A stretch of 64,000 nt of DNA, from positions 58,441,546 to 58,505,545 of the forward strand of contig NC_080164.1 of the NCBI RefSeq assembly GCF_950295315.1. Direction: 5' to 3'. The position numbers and the translations under genes are program-made. Positions 20,063-32,468 of this stretch are shown here, one piece after another. The notes beneath the pieces were generated by a model, which was given only the letters and a program-made list of their open reading frames with translations, had not been told where the DNA came from and did not search any database. Origin of the DNA: Erinaceus europaeus. Taxonomy: Eukaryota > Chordata > Mammalia > Eulipotyphla > Erinaceidae. Within the stretch, counting starts at the first letter, position 1; the number at the start of each line of letters is the position of its first letter.

Positions 20063-21628
20063 AAAGGCTTCTGTCACTTGGTAAGTAAAGGAAAAAATAG
20101 TGCTAATTGGTAGTAATTTAGTAAATACTTATGGAATTGCATTAAAGTTGACAAAAATCCCAGAATTTGTAAGGGAAATATAAATATAAATATAAATCAA
20201 TTACTGGCTTATTATTTCATTAAGTTGGAGATGGAAAGGACCAATTCTTGAGTCACAGTGCTTGCCTCCTGGGGTCCCAGATAGCTTTCCCTGTCAAATT
20301 AAAATAAAAAAGATAAATAAACATGAGAAATTAAGAATGTCGAAGTGTATGAAGTGAGAAAGAAAGAAGGGAGAAAATGATGTCTCACAATTATTATCCA
20401 GGCTAAGAGAAACAAAATTACTTGATCATAAATTCGAGATAATCTGGTTTTCTTTATGAGTTCCCATTTTATTAATGAAAGGAAGGTAACACCTTATTGT
20501 ACCCGGGTGAATTAAAATGCCTATTTGAAGAAGCAATCCTCCATAGGGGTCTTTAATAGAATCTGTGAATGGTTCTAGAGCCAGATAATTTAGCTGTAAA
20601 AAAGGCAATATTAATATTAACCTCTCCATGTGCACAGACCTACCTTGAGGGGCATAGAGACAGGGAAATGTTAACAGAATGAGCCAGACATCATTTTTTC
20701 AAAGAAATGTTGCAGTGTTTCAGAGACGAAAATTGGATAAGCCTCACCTGGAAAACTGCTCATAACATACACTGTTTTGCTTTGTGCTTCTTGCTTCTTC
20801 TTCTTCTAGCGTTTGCCAGTAACACTGACCAGCAGTTCAGTATTTTCACTGAACATATTATTTTCTGACTTTGTATTTAGGGCATATGACTTGTAATAAG
20901 TCTAACAGTAAAACATTTCATTGAAATAAGCAGAATAGAAAATGAACTCCCAAATGCAGAACAGTCTCAACAGGAGCTATGACAATACACTTCCCAATTA
21001 GAGGCAGGCATTTGGTAAAATCCAAAGACAATGACTTTAAAAAAATCAAAACAGAGTTTTCTAGGGAAGAGACAAATGTACTCTAATTATAAAACTGGTC
21101 AGTTGGAGGAGTACAAAAAGGGTACTACAATAAATGACTCTTGTTTTTGTTTTCTACTTTCAGTTTGCTTTTTATAAAAATACCAGTACATTATTTCACT
21201 CTCACTTTTCCAGATTATTATAAGTTCCTAGCATTTTCCATTTCCAAAACCTTTTTAATCTACCCTGGGTATTCCAGATGAATTACATTTCCTGTTATTC
21301 TACTCTGCCTTGATCTCTCCTCTATTCAAATATCTTCAATTGCTAAGTATTAATTACTAAACTCTCAGTTGACCTGCCATATATATTTTGCTAATGACTC
21401 AGTCTACATCTCAAACTTTCAAATTCATTATTCTCAAATACTTATTCTTTCAAGTTGTGTGATCTTTCTTTTCTCCAAATGTCTCTTATTTAAGTTTCAC
21501 CAATATCCAAATTTTCTTCTTTATTCCTATAGTCACATATTAAAATCCTACTATAATATTTTTTATTTCCTACTTCAATGCCACCACTTTCGTGATGTTA
21601 TCAACTATGCCATAAAAAGTCAGCCTCT
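20063..21628. other. Unique DNA, no gene recognised
   Basis: No L1 or SINE is recognised. It includes a CTTCTTCTTCTTCTAGCG motif at 20794 that recurs at 43796. The end (21619-21628) is the upstream duplication of the next L1 piece. Confidence 0.45.
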
Positions 21629-22472
21629 CTGGACAACATACTCTATGCTATACCTGAGGAAGACGGATCCTGATATTGGGGCAGCTTGGAACGTTCCTAC
21701 TTATGACCACAGAATGTGAGCTCAGATCTACAGGGATGCAGAGGTCACATAGGTTCCTAGGCTGAATATGGGTCCCAGAGCACATCGAATCGATGGGGTT
21801 TACAGTCAACAATATTTATACCCCTTTCCCATATTTGGGAGCTACTCTCTTCCCTGATCCTGCTTTCTTGTCGTTCTGCCAGCCATGATATCATCTCCCC
21901 AAACAATAATTAGGATCCACCTGCATGTCAGATTTCAGGCTCAGGGAAAAAAAAAAAAACTAGTATAGCCACAGGCCCCTTGGAATATAACCAAAATATT
22001 CCTACCAGCTATCTACAAAATGGAGGGCCCCCAACTTTTCATCTGCACTATTCCAGCCTTTAGGTCCATGACTGGTCAACAATTTGTTTGGCTTTGTATG
22101 TTAACTCTCTTGTCAACCATGCGTGATGCCGACCAGACTTCCCTGGACAGACAACCCCATCAAAGTTTCCTGGAGCTCAACTTCCCCAGAACCCTTCCCC
22201 ACTAGGGAAAGAGAGAGACAGGGTGGGAGTATGGATCGACCTGTCAACACCCATGTTCAGCGGGGAAGCAGCTACAGAAGCCAGACCTTCAACCCTCTGC
22301 ATCCCACAATGACCTTGGGTCCATACTCCCAGAGGGTTAAAGAATAGGAAAGCTACCAGGGGAGGGGAAGGGATAAAGAGTCCTGGTGTTGGGAATTGTG
22401 TGAAGTTGTACTCCTCTTATCCTATGGTTCAGTCAATGTTTCCTTTTTATAAATAAAAAATTAAATACAAAT
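21629..22472 (+). mobile_element. LINE-1 3' end, long-UTR lineage, 5'-truncated
   Basis: It starts within the extra segment of the long 3' UTR (GGACAACATACTCTATGC) and passes through ACAATATTTATACCCC and CAGAAGCCAGACC to an AAATAAAAAATTAAA tail. Direct repeats GTCAGCCTCT at 21619-21628 and 22473-22482 mark the ends. The same extra segment occurs at 24300-25100 and, on the other strand, at 58000-58800. Confidence 0.88.
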
Positions 22473-22674
22473 GTCAGCCTCTAACTCCCACAGATTTTAA
22501 GTAATTTATCATTCTATATTGCCATTATTTATAAATATGTATTATATCCCCACACCACTAAAACAAGTTCTGAAGAAAACCAGTTTAGCTCAGTGATGAA
22601 AAATAAAGACTTTTCAGCTCAACAGTATAAAGTATGGTAGCAAAATATTTTTTTTGCATGCAATTTTATTTTTA

Positions 22675-25545
22675 TAGGAACCCTCCTATACTGCTGGTTG
22701 GAATGTACATCGTTCCAACATCTGTAGAGAGCAGTCTGGAGAACTCTCACAAGACCAGGCATAGACCTCCCATATGACCCAGTAATTCCTCTCCTAGGGA
22801 TATATCCTAAGGACTCCATAATACCCACCAAAAAGACATGTGTACAGCTATATTTATAGCAGCACAATTCATAATAGCTAAAACCTGGAAGCAAACAACA
22901 GATGAATGGCTGAGAAAACTGTGGTATTTTTACACAATGGAATACTATGCAGCTATTAAGAACAATGAACCCACTTTCTCTGACTCACTTGGATGGAACT
23001 AGAAGAAATTATATTAAGTGAGATAAGTCAGAAAGAAAAACAGATAAGTCAGAAAGAAGAACAGAAAGGGAAACTCAAAGCAGAGTCTGAGTTTGGAATA
23101 TGGCACCAAAGTAAAACTCTCTGGGTGGAGGTTGGGGGTAGATGTTCAGCTGCACTGGGGGAGGGGCTGCAGGGGGGGGGGAGGGACACAGACCTTTAGT
23201 GGTGGGAATGGTGTTAATATATACTCTTATTAACTTACAGTCTCACAAATAACTATTTAATTAATATGAGAGGGGAAAATGGATTGAATGTCTCAAACTT
23301 CTTGATTAATAGACCATAGGCTGAGTATATTTTTCCTCATTCTAAGCACTTAAGACTTCAAATTGGTAATCATGGAATTTTAACAGTGGGTTAAAATTGT
23401 TAATACATTTCTCATAATGAATTGTTCTTTGAAATATTAAATCTCCTAAAAGCTTACACCTGGGAGAACAGAACCAACTGGTCTCATTACTTTATAAGAT
23501 ACAATATATATAAATAGCATAAAATGACATAAATTATGATGAAGTCTTGTATGATAGTGCAGATCCTATCAATGGTATTTTCAAAGTTAACCCAATTGCC
23601 AAATAACTTGGTTATAGCAATAACTGTCTATTGCTTTCTTAAACCCTAAGACAGCAGGAACATTCCCCTTTTTCTATAAAGCCCATACATCTCCCAGGAC
23701 TGGAACCTCTAGGGTGGGGCTCACTTTTCTACATGCTTCTCTCAAGTCCTACCAACTGATACTGCATCTGCTGATCCCAACATAATCAATGCAGCCAGTA
23801 ACACCTCGGCATGCTTGACTTTGGACTCTGTCCAGAGACTTCAGGTGTGGAATGTCAACCCTTCAGCTTCATTGCTCTGGTGAGACCTTTCCTAGCTCGT
23901 AGGACTTCTTAATTCCATTTTGGGTGGTGCACTTCTTAACAAAACCTCAAAGCCTACATATAGACCAGGGCCCATGAGGTAGGGCACATGTACATGTACC
24001 CATAAATTAGGGGAAAATATATATATATTTTTTTAATTTTTTATTTAAGAAAGGATTAATGAACAAAAACATAAGGTAGGAGGGGTACAACTCCACACAG
24101 TTCCCACCACCCAATCTCCATATCCCACCCCCTCCCATGATAGCTTTCCCATTCTCTAGCCCTCTGGGAGCATGGACCCAGGGTCGTTGAGGGTTGCAGA
24201 AGGTAGAAGGTCTGGCTTCTGTAATTGCTTCCCCGGAAAATATATATCTTAAAGCAAAAGTGCACAATAATTTTCAGTGAGTCAATTAATAAAGCAAGCA
24301 AGTAGAAAGACCTAAAAGGATACCTTAAAGTACCAAATAAAACAGTTTCTACTTAGACCTAGATGCCCTCCTCACTAACCTCCTATTACATCCATCAGTC
24401 ACTCCAAAGCTAACCTTGTCAGACAAAGTAAGGACTACAAAAGCTAAATAAGAGCAAGAGACTGGCATACTTTAATGATGACTCTTTAGTCACAACCAGG
24501 CCACCCAATCACCTAGGGCCCTAGTCAGGGAGTCCTGAGATTCCCACACAGACATGATGGGCCTAGACCTCTAACAGATACCTCTCACCACTGTCACTGG
24601 TCATCTCCATCAGGAACAACATAATGGGCCCCTTTGTGGGCCCCAATAAGACCTTGCCCTCAATGTGTAGCAGTAATGGTGGGGAAGGTTCCATTCTCCG
24701 AAAGGAGGTTAGACAACATACTCTACCTACAACCCGAGGAAAATGGGTCCTGAAGTTAGTGCAGCCTGGAATGTTCCTAGCCCTGGCCATAGAATGTGAG
24801 CTGAGACCTACAGGGATATAGACATTACACAAGCTTCTGTGCTGTATATGGGCCCCAGGTCAAATGGATGGGGTTTACAGTTAACAATATTTATATACTT
24901 TCCCCATATTTGGGAGCTACTCTCTTTTTTGATCCAGCTTTCTAGTTCTTTTTCCAACTGTGACACCATCTCCCCAGACAATAACCTGGGTACACCTGCA
25001 TATTCGAGGTCAGCTGGAGGCAAAAACTAGTAAAGTCATGGGCCTCCTGTAATATACCTAAAATAGACCACTAGCTTTTTCCAAAACGGAGACCAGAAAT
25101 CTTCATCTGCAATATTCTTGCCTTTAGGTGCATGATTAGTTAAAATTTGTTCTGCTTTATTTATAGCTTAACTCTTTTTCAGTCACCAGGTTCCAAATGA
25201 TACCATGATGCCAACCTGACTTCCCTGGGCAGATGACCCCACCAAAGTGTCCTGGAGCTTCTCCTCCCCAGATGCCTGTCTTATTAGGGAAAGAAAGAGA
25301 CAGGCTGGGAGTATTGATCGTCCTGCCAGTGCCCATGTTCAGTGGAGAAGCAATTAAAGAAGCCAGACCTTCCATCTTCTGCACCCCACAATGATCCTGG
25401 GCCCATATTCCCAGAGGGTTAAAGAATAGGGAAGCTATCAAGAGAGGGGATTAGACATGAAGCTGTGGGGTGGGCACTGTGTGGAAATGTACCCCTCTTA
25501 TACTATAGTCTTGTCAATATTTCCATTTTATAAATAAAAATTTAA
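22675..25545 (+). mobile_element. LINE-1 3' part with long 3' UTR, interrupted by a young L1
   Basis: It opens in ORF2 codons around the cysteine motif (AGGAACCCTCCTATACTGC) and reaches the ORF2 end near 23040. It has the G-rich tract (23128-23190, with a run of ten G) and continues through the long-form 3' UTR to AATAAAAATTTAAAAA near 25535. ORF2 is decayed by substitutions and small indels. Bases 24025-24235 are a separate insertion. Confidence 0.88.
24025..24235 (-). mobile_element. Very short young LINE-1 insertion, minus strand
   Basis: A T-rich start (TTTTTTTAATTTTTTATTTAAG) followed by the complement of the last 190 bases of the young L1 3' UTR, matching the copies at 3721 and 53616. 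It is flanked by GAAAATATATAT at 24013-24024 and 24236-24247. It lies inside the older L1 3' UTR, which gives their relative age. Confidence 0.92.
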
Positions 25546-25623
25546 AAAAAGATAAGTAATCCCAGACATGCCCCATAGGATTTCTGAACCACATAATCAA
25601 TGAGCTTAATAAATAATCGCTTC

Positions 25624-25881
25624 GGGGAGTCGGGCTGTAGCGCAGCGGGTTAAGCGCAGGTGGCGCAAAGCACAAGGACCGGCATAAGGTTCCCGGTTCG
25701 AACCCCGGCTCCCCACCTGCAGGGGAGTCGCTTCACAGTCGCTTCTCTCCTCCTCTCTGTCTTCCCCTCCTCTCTTCCCCTTTCTCTCTGTCCTATCCAA
25801 CAACAATAATAACTACAACAATAAAACAACAAGGGCAACAAAAGGGAATAAATAAATAAAATAAATATTAAAAAAATTAAA
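25624..25881 (+). mobile_element. Young tRNA-derived SINE (ERI-like)
   Basis: A very well-kept tRNA head: GGGAGTCGGGCTG, A box TAGCGCAGCGGG, B box GGTTCGAACCC (25695-25705), and an acceptor-stem-like CCGGCTCCCC that pairs with the 5' end. A C/T-rich body follows, then a tail with ACAACAAGGGCAAC and AATAAA motifs. A perfect 16-base duplication AATAAATAATCGCTTC lies at 25608-25623 and 25882-25897. Internally it lacks about 30 bases present in the copy at 27284 (GGCGGTGAAGCAGGTCTGCAGG region). Confidence 0.95.
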
Positions 25882-25897
25882 AATAAATAATCGCTTC

Positions 25898-27269
25898 ATT
25901 TCAGTGAGTTTGGGAATAATTTGTTATAGAAATAAAGACTGGGAGGGCAAGTAGCATCCTGTGTGTTTTTTTTAATTGTTCAACTGGATTGTACATATCA
26001 TGGGTAGGGAAACAAACATAAATAACTAATACATAAATTGAACACATTATTTTAAATCCTTAGCATGATTGATTAACATGTTCAATACTGTAGCAAGTCC
26101 ACTCTTAGTCAAAAAAGTTAGCTGCAATAACTAGAGAAATAAGTGAAATTTCACTCTAAATACTATTTACCAAGAATCCAGGAAAAGACAATTAGGAAAC
26201 AGTAATCCACCCTAAAACCTAGCAATACCTAGAGCAAATTCAATGCCTGTAATAATAGATTAACTGTCACCAAAAATCTATTTTTGCCTTTTTGAGAATT
26301 CTGAAAAAAAAGATAACCACTAGGGATTCCAATGATTTCTTAGTTCATGATCTATTCTTAAACCTCATTTCACTATAGAAAATGAAAAAAATTTTGAGTC
26401 TTGCTTAACTCTGAGAATATTAGTGGTATACATCACTAAAATCTAAAAATGAAAACTGTATACAACTGGTGAAGTATTATGGTTTTATCTTTTTCTTTGT
26501 TTTGAATTTTGGATTCATAGAGTAATACTTTGTGTACATAGGACAAACAAGTGGAAGTCAGAAAAAATTCATTATCTTACCAGCTTATACAGTTAATGGT
26601 AGCAGAGGACCAAAAGCCAAGGCCATTTTCCCCTATTCCAAATTCTTTCTCTAAAGACAAGAGCTTGTATGAGGACTATGCATGATCATTCTATAGAAAT
26701 AGAAACATATGAAAAAAGAAATAAGAATATGAACTTTTAAAGATTTTCTAATAAGTCAAGTAAAATTGGTCAATATGAATGATTTCATCTTCTCAAAGTA
26801 TATGGATGTAACTTCCTTTCCAGAAATTTGTAACCAGGATAGTCAAGGGAGGTCAATAAGGCTTTACAAAAGGCTAGAAGTCAACCAACTTCACTCCCAC
26901 CTCCACTTCTCTCTCCCACAGGAGAACCAGTGGAACATAAGTCATATCTTTTTGGTTTCTAGAACAGGATCAAAGTATTGGAGCATTGGAAGCTGTCTCT
27001 TATCTTTTTTTTTTTTTTAGTCTCTCTACAATATTGCCAAGATTAGTTTAAATAGATCATATATTTAGACTATGGTATAACTATTATTGTATCTAGTTTC
27101 TTAAATTCAGTAAGATAATAAAGAGAATAGAATATTCATATATGGACTCTTGTTTTCTTTAGTTTTCATAAAATTCATTATGGTCCGCTGATATTTTCAC
27201 ATGTAGAAATTATTTCTCCCTTCCTAGGAAGGAAAATCTTGCTGGCTTACTATTAGTGAATATATACAT
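25898..27269. other. Unique DNA, no gene recognised
   Basis: AT-rich sequence with no recognised repeat. An 84-codon frame at 26766 ends in poly-F from a T run and has no family resemblance. Confidence 0.5.
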
Positions 27270-27283
27270 AAAACCAGTAAATC

Positions 27284-27579
27284 GGGAGTCGGGCTGTAGC
27301 GCAGCGGGTTAAGCGCAGGTGGCGCAAAGCACAAGGACCGGCATAAGGATCCCGGTTCGAACCCCGGCTCCCCACCTGCAGGGGAGTCGCTTCACAGGCG
27401 GTGAAGCAGGTCTGCAGGTGTCTATCTTTCTCTCCTCCTCTCTGTCTTCCCCTCCTCTCTCCATTTCTCTCTGTCCTATCCAACAATGACAACAACAATA
27501 ATAACTACAACAATAAAACAACAAGGGCAACAAAAGGGAATAAATAAAGTATTAAAAAAAAGAAAAAACATTTAAAAAA
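27284..27579 (+). mobile_element. Young tRNA-derived SINE (ERI-like), full-length
   Basis: Near-identical to the copy at 25624, with intact A box TAGCGCAGCGGG and B box GGTTCGAACCC. It keeps the complete GGTGAAGCAGGTCTGCAGG segment. The tail has ACAACAAGGGCAACAAAAGG and AATAAA. Perfect duplication AAAACCAGTAAATC at 27270-27283 and 27580-27593. Confidence 0.95.
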
Positions 27580-27593
27580 AAAACCAGTAAATC

Positions 27594-28360
27594 ACAAAGT
27601 ATTTAAATACATGCTAAAGTTTTGCAATACTTTCAATTTGAATAGACAGAAAACTTTAATGTAAAGAGAGAAAAGAAACCACTACTTCAAAAAATTAAAA
27701 GCTACCTTCAGGCAAAGGACTATACCTGCAAAATAAGTTTTCTTCTAGTATGAACTTTAGACTAGAGACACAGAAGGAGCCCATTTCTAAAAGCTTCTAC
27801 CTTTAACACATTCATTTACAACTCACTAAAATTTAAGTGTCAGTTCACTATCAAATCCAGTCATTATACCATAATATAGGGCTTTGACAAATTGTGATTT
27901 CTTTTAATTATCTGTTCCTCTGTACTGGATAAAAATAACACTAGGTGAAAAAGTCACTCAGAAACTTAAGTATGAACAAAATTACCCAGAAATGTATGTT
28001 TATATTCCCATAATGAAAATGTATTTCTAGAAACTTCATTTCCTCATAAAATCTATTAGACCACTCTTTAACAACTGAGCAATCACTGAAGTCCTGATAT
28101 TTTTTGAGATTAGTACCAAATAGGTGAAAATTGACTAAACTGCAATTCAATGCAGGTATTCTACTATGAGGTGAGAAGGGCTCAATGCTCTTATTAAGTA
28201 GATTACTGTGAGAAATAAATAATATGGTGCCAAAACAGTGTGATAAGTTCATGCAACTAGCCCTCTTTGCATATTGCTCAGGTCCAAATGATATACAAAG
28301 AGACTGAGGTAGAGTTCTCAGCTCCTGCACCCCATCACCTTGCCATCCAACTCACAGGCC
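27594..28360. other. Unique DNA, no gene recognised
   Basis: A 129-codon minus-strand frame at 27941-28330 has no recognisable domain, and its composition fits chance. Confidence 0.45.
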
Positions 28361-28364
28361 CATT

Positions 28365-28590
28365 TAATATGCCCATGTTCACCAGGGAAGCAATTACAGA
28401 AGCCAGACCTTCCACCTTCTGAACCCTATAGTGACCCTGGATCCGTACTCCCAGAGGGATAAAGGTTGGAAAGCTATCCAGGGAGGTGATGGGATACGGA
28501 ATTCTGGTGGTGGGAACTGTGTGGAGTTGTACCCCTTTTATCCTATGTTATTTGTCAGTGTTTTCTTTTTATAAATAAAAATAAATAAAT
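28365..28590 (+). mobile_element. LINE-1 3' end fragment
   Basis: It contains CCCATGTTCACCAGGGAAGC, CAGAAGCCAGACCTTCC, CTCCCAGAGGGATAAAG and GTGTGGAGTTGTACCCC, then AAATAAAAATAAATAAATAAA. It is a 5'-truncated copy of the last 220 bases of an L1. Confidence 0.85.
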
Positions 28591-29745
28591 AAAATCTCCA
28601 AGGTCAACCAAGCTCTTTGGGGGCTGTAGGTGAAGTACAGGGATGGAGCTACCCAGTAAACATAGTGTTGTAGACTCTAAAAGGCTCATCTTGGCAATAT
28701 AGCCCCTGAAAGGTTTTGACAAAGAATAGTTTTCACAATCCTCCAATGTGTGCAATAAGTTAACTAAAGTGGTTAGAGACAGGTTTGCCTATTTCTTTAT
28801 ACAGGTCATAACAGCTTGAAAAAATATTCAGGTGGTGATTTAGAATGTGCTAAAGAGACCTATTCTTACTAGTCAGATAATGTCAACAATAACATTACAG
28901 GCTTTATTTGACAAGTGATTAACTCACTTTCTGGACGGCATTGACCAGACTTTCTTTTCCTCAACTAAATAAGTTAAGATACATGTTTTTAAGCACATCT
29001 GGCTAACAATTAATATTATGTGATATTTAAAAAAATATTCCATTCCATAAATTTCACAGCTTTTATTTTATATTTAAGGAAGGAGAAGTTAGGAAGGGTT
29101 GAAGAGTTGGGAGAAACCTCTAAAGATATGCTTAAAGAAAACGTCTATGTATTTTCCCTGAAGTATTGAGCTAAAAGAATCTTCCTATGGTATAGAGGAT
29201 CAGTCTCAGTGCATTCCTTCATTCACAGGTTCCCACCAGGATTACAGGGACTCAATGCCAAGGGGTCCATAGGATTCCCCAGGAAATTAGATTACAAAAA
29301 GTGCACAGATCAAATATCTTTGGAACAGAAAGTTAAATTTATTATAAAAGTCACCTTAACCATAAAGCTATGGTAGTGAGTGGATATTAACTCAGTTACA
29401 GGTAGTATGGAAACTATTCCATGCTTCCTTGTGAATAACTCTAGTGATATTAATAGTATTTATTATTCTTAGTCTATTGATGAGAAAATTAGTAAGTGAA
29501 GGATTGTTGCCTTACTAAAGCTGTGTAAATATGAGACTGATAGAGATACCTGTTATTAGCTGTTGACTTCTGATTCAATCTTCTCTAATAATTTGTCCTA
29601 TTTTTACTTTCAGACCATGTGTTTGTCCTTTTTAATAACATCTCCAGTAATCAGAAAAGAGACTAGCAATGTTAGTAGGTTAACAAAACCTGATAGGAGA
29701 AAAGGTTGGAATAAATGTTGAAGGGGGGGGGTTATTATCTGTAGT
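28591..29745. other. Unique DNA, nothing recognised
   Basis: No repeat or gene signal. A run of nine G near 29725 precedes the next SINE. Confidence 0.45.
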
Positions 29746-29749
29746 AATT

Positions 29750-29971
29750 GTATTTAGTAGTGCCCTTGGTTGAACGTACATGTTACAATGCACAAGTACC
29801 CAGGGTCAAGCCCTCAGTCCCCACCTGTAGGAGGGAAGCTTTGCCAGTGGTGAAGCAGTGATGCAAATCTCTCTCTGTCTCTCTCCCTATTTTTTTTTCC
29901 TCCAGGGTTGTTGCTGGGGCTCCGTGCTGGCACTATGAATCCACTGCTCCTGGCAGCCATTCATTCCTTTT

Positions 29972-30023
<52 letters not shown>

Positions 30024-30275
30024 TTTTTTTTTAGGATGGGGAAGATAGAGACAGGAAGAAACAAATCTGTAGACCTGCTTCAACACTTGTAAAGTGCCCT
30101 CCCTCACACGCAGGTGAGGAACCTGGGGGCCTTGAGGGGATTCTTGTGCTTTGTATTATATTAGCTTAACCCAGTGTGCTACCACCTACCCTCTGCCCTC
30201 CTACCCTCCTCTCTTCCTCTCTATCTCTCCATCTTCATTTCTGGCAGTCTCTACCCAATAAATAAATAAATAAGA
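29750..30275 (+). mobile_element. SINE, short-tail type, split by a second SINE
   Basis: Head with GTGCCCTTGGTTGAACG, B-box-like CAGGGTCAAGCCC, CCCACCTGTAGG and the start of a C/T-rich body up to about 29900. The body resumes near 30197 (CTCTCTTCCTCTC) and ends TCTACCCAATAAATAAATAAATAAG. Confidence 0.8.
29903..30195 (-). mobile_element. Nested SINE, minus strand, with (CTTT)n
   Basis: Complement of a long SINE: TCCAGGGTTGTTGCTGGGG, GCACTATGAATCCACTGC, then a (CTTT)n run of about 60 bases (29968-30024), the GTAGACCTGCTTCAACAC segment and the head ending AGTGTGCTACCACC. It sits inside the C/T body of the plus-strand SINE. Confidence 0.8.
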
Positions 30276-30502
30276 TAATAAAAATTTTTTAAATGTTAAA
30301 TATTGATTGCACTGGCTTTTGCTGATGTATTATAATTTGACTAAGAAAGATTTTGCAAGCCATGAACCTTAAAACTCAATAAAATCTGGATCTATCACCC
30401 ACCATATACCATTCTAGAATAACTATTTTTTATAAGAAATTCAAGCATTATAAAAATAACAACAAAAGGGGGTGGTAGCACAGCGGGTTAAGAACATGGC
30501 TC

Positions 30503-31791
30503 GACTAGACCTCAAATAAATCCCTCTCTCCATTGTTTCCGGTCATCTCTATCAGAAATAACAAAATAGACCCCTTTGTGGGCCCCCATAGGACCTTGCC
30601 TTCAACCTGGATGAACAATGGTAGAGAATGTTTCATACTCTAAAGAGAGAATGGACAACATATTCTATGCTACACCTGAAGAAGATGGGTCCTGATATTG
30701 GGGCAGCTTGGAATGTACTCATGACCACAGAATGTGAGCTCAGATCTAGAGGGATGTAGAGGTCACACAGGCTCCTAAGATAATTATGGGCCCCAGATCA
30801 CATCAAATTAATGGGGTTTACAGTAATATTTGTTTTATTTTTTTCTAATTTTATTATTTTTATTTTCCCTTTTGTTGCCTTGTTGTTTTTATTGCTGTTG
30901 TAGTTATTATTGTTGTCGTTGTTGTTAGATAGGACAAAGAGAAATGGAGAGAGGAGGAGAAGACAGAGAGGGGGAGAGAAAGATAAACACCTGCAGACCA
31001 GCTTCACCGCATGTGAAGCAACTCCCCTGCAGGTGGGGAGCCTGGGGCTTGAACCGGGATTCTTATGCTGGTCCCTGCACTTTGCGCCACGTGCGCTTAA
31101 TCCTACAGTAATATTTATACCCCTTTCCCATATTAGGGAGCTACTTTTTTCCCTGATCCAGCTTTCTGGTCCTTTTCCCAGCCATGACATCATCTCCCCA
31201 GACAATAATTAGGATTCACCTGCATATCAGATTTCAGACTCAGGCAAAAAACAAACAAACAAAAACACTAGTATAGCTACAGGCCCTTTGAAATATAACT
31301 AAAATATGCCTACTAGCTATCTACAAAATGGAGGAGCCCCAACACTTCACCTGCACTATTCCAGTCTTTAGGTCCATAATTGCCCAACAGTTTGTTTGGC
31401 TTTGTATATTAGCTCTCTTTTCAGCTACCAGGTTCCAGATGCTAGCAGGATGCAACCAGACTTCCCTGGACAGACAACCCCACCAGTGTGCCTTGGGGCT
31501 CTGCTTCCCTAGAGCCCTTCCCCACTAGGGAAAGAGAGAGACAGGGTGGGAGCATGGATCGACCTGTCAACACCCATGTTCAGTGGGGAAGCAATTACAG
31601 AAGCCAGACCTTCCACCTTCTGCATCCCACAACGATCTTGGGTCCATACTCCCAGAGGTTTAAAGAGTAGGAACGCTATCAGGAGAGGGGTTGGTATAAG
31701 GAGGTCTGGTGGTTGGAATTGTGCAAAGCTGTATCCTTCTTATCCTATGGTTTTGTCAATGTTTCCTTTTTATAAATAAGAAATTTAAAAA
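30503..31791 (+). mobile_element. LINE-1 3' end, long-UTR lineage, inserted into a SINE
   Basis: It starts in the extra segment of the long 3' UTR (GACTAGACCTCAAATAAATC) and ends in AAATAAGAAATTTAAAAA. Direct repeats AAGAACATGGCTC (30490-30502) and AAGAAAATGGCTC (31792-31804) match at 12 of 13 bases; both are SINE sequence. Bases 30832-31103 are a further SINE insertion. Confidence 0.88.
30832..31103 (-). mobile_element. Innermost SINE of the nest, minus strand
   Basis: A T-rich start, complement of the CAA-rich tail (CTTTTGTTGCCTTGTTG), GAGAAATGGAGAGAGGAGG, CTGCAGGTGGGGAGCC, GAACCGGGATTC (B box complement) and GCGCCACGTGCGCTTAA. Perfect 13-base duplication TACAGTAATATTT at 30819-30831 and 31104-31116. 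Confidence 0.93.
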
Positions 31792-32090
31792 AAGAAAATG
31801 GCTCCAAGCTCAAGGACTGATGTAAAGATCCCAGTTTGAGCTCCTGGTTCCCCACCTACAGGGGGGTTGCTTCACAAGCAGTGAAGCAGGTCTGCAGGTG
31901 TCTGTCTTTCTCTCCCCTTCTGTCTCCTCTCCTCTCTTGATTTCTCTCTGTCCTATCCAACAACAATGACAGCAATAACAACAACAATAAACAACAAGGG
32001 CAACAAAAGGGTGGGGTAATAGCCTCCAGAAACAGTGGATTTGTAGTACAGGCACCAGCAATAAGCCTGGAGGCAAAATAAATAAATAAA

Positions 32091-32460
32091 TAACATCAAA
32101 ATAACAGCTGGAAATTATGAGTGTAGGCAAGAGAAATAAAAAACAAAAGACGAGGATTTCATCTCTGTTTATTCTAAGAATCAACCCGGGTCGTGGAAGC
32201 TAAGGTATCCAGTCACTATTCAGTTCTCCATATTCATCTGATAAGTATTGCTCTACTCAAATGCTAACTGGCCAAACTTGTTAGAAGAGCTTTCTTATCT
32301 TTTACTTCTAAAGTTGAACTAATCATTAAATTTACATTAATATTCATTTCTCTGCATTGCACACACACACCTGTCTGTCTCAGTTTTAACACCCAAAGTG
32401 GAAAAAACTTAAACACCATGGAATAAGATACTCAAGATATTAAAGATGATCTGCCCTGGG
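32091..32460. other. Unique DNA, nothing recognised
   Basis: Includes a short CA run near 32361. No gene or repeat family is seen. Confidence 0.4.
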
Positions 32461-32468
32461 ATGTTATA

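Larger units (their letters stand above)
30468..32090 (+). mobile_element. Outer SINE of a three-layer nest
   Basis: The head GGGGTGGTAGCACAGCGGG ends at ACATGGCTC (30502). After the inserted L1 the SINE resumes at about 31796 with ATGGCTCCAAGCTCAAGG, then CAGTTTGAGCTCCTGG, GTGAAGCAGGTCTGCAGG, a C/T body and a CAACAACAATGACAGC tail. It ends with the distal segment CAGTGGATTTGTAGTACAGG and AATAAATAAATAAATAA. Confidence 0.85.

Noticed and set aside
25624..25720. Functional tRNA gene
   Set aside because: The A and B boxes are good, but the cloverleaf middle is altered, and a SINE body, tail and TSD follow.
26766..27020. 84-codon frame as a host exon or small gene
   Set aside because: It has no recognisable domain, ends in a T-run poly-F, and shows no splice or promoter context.
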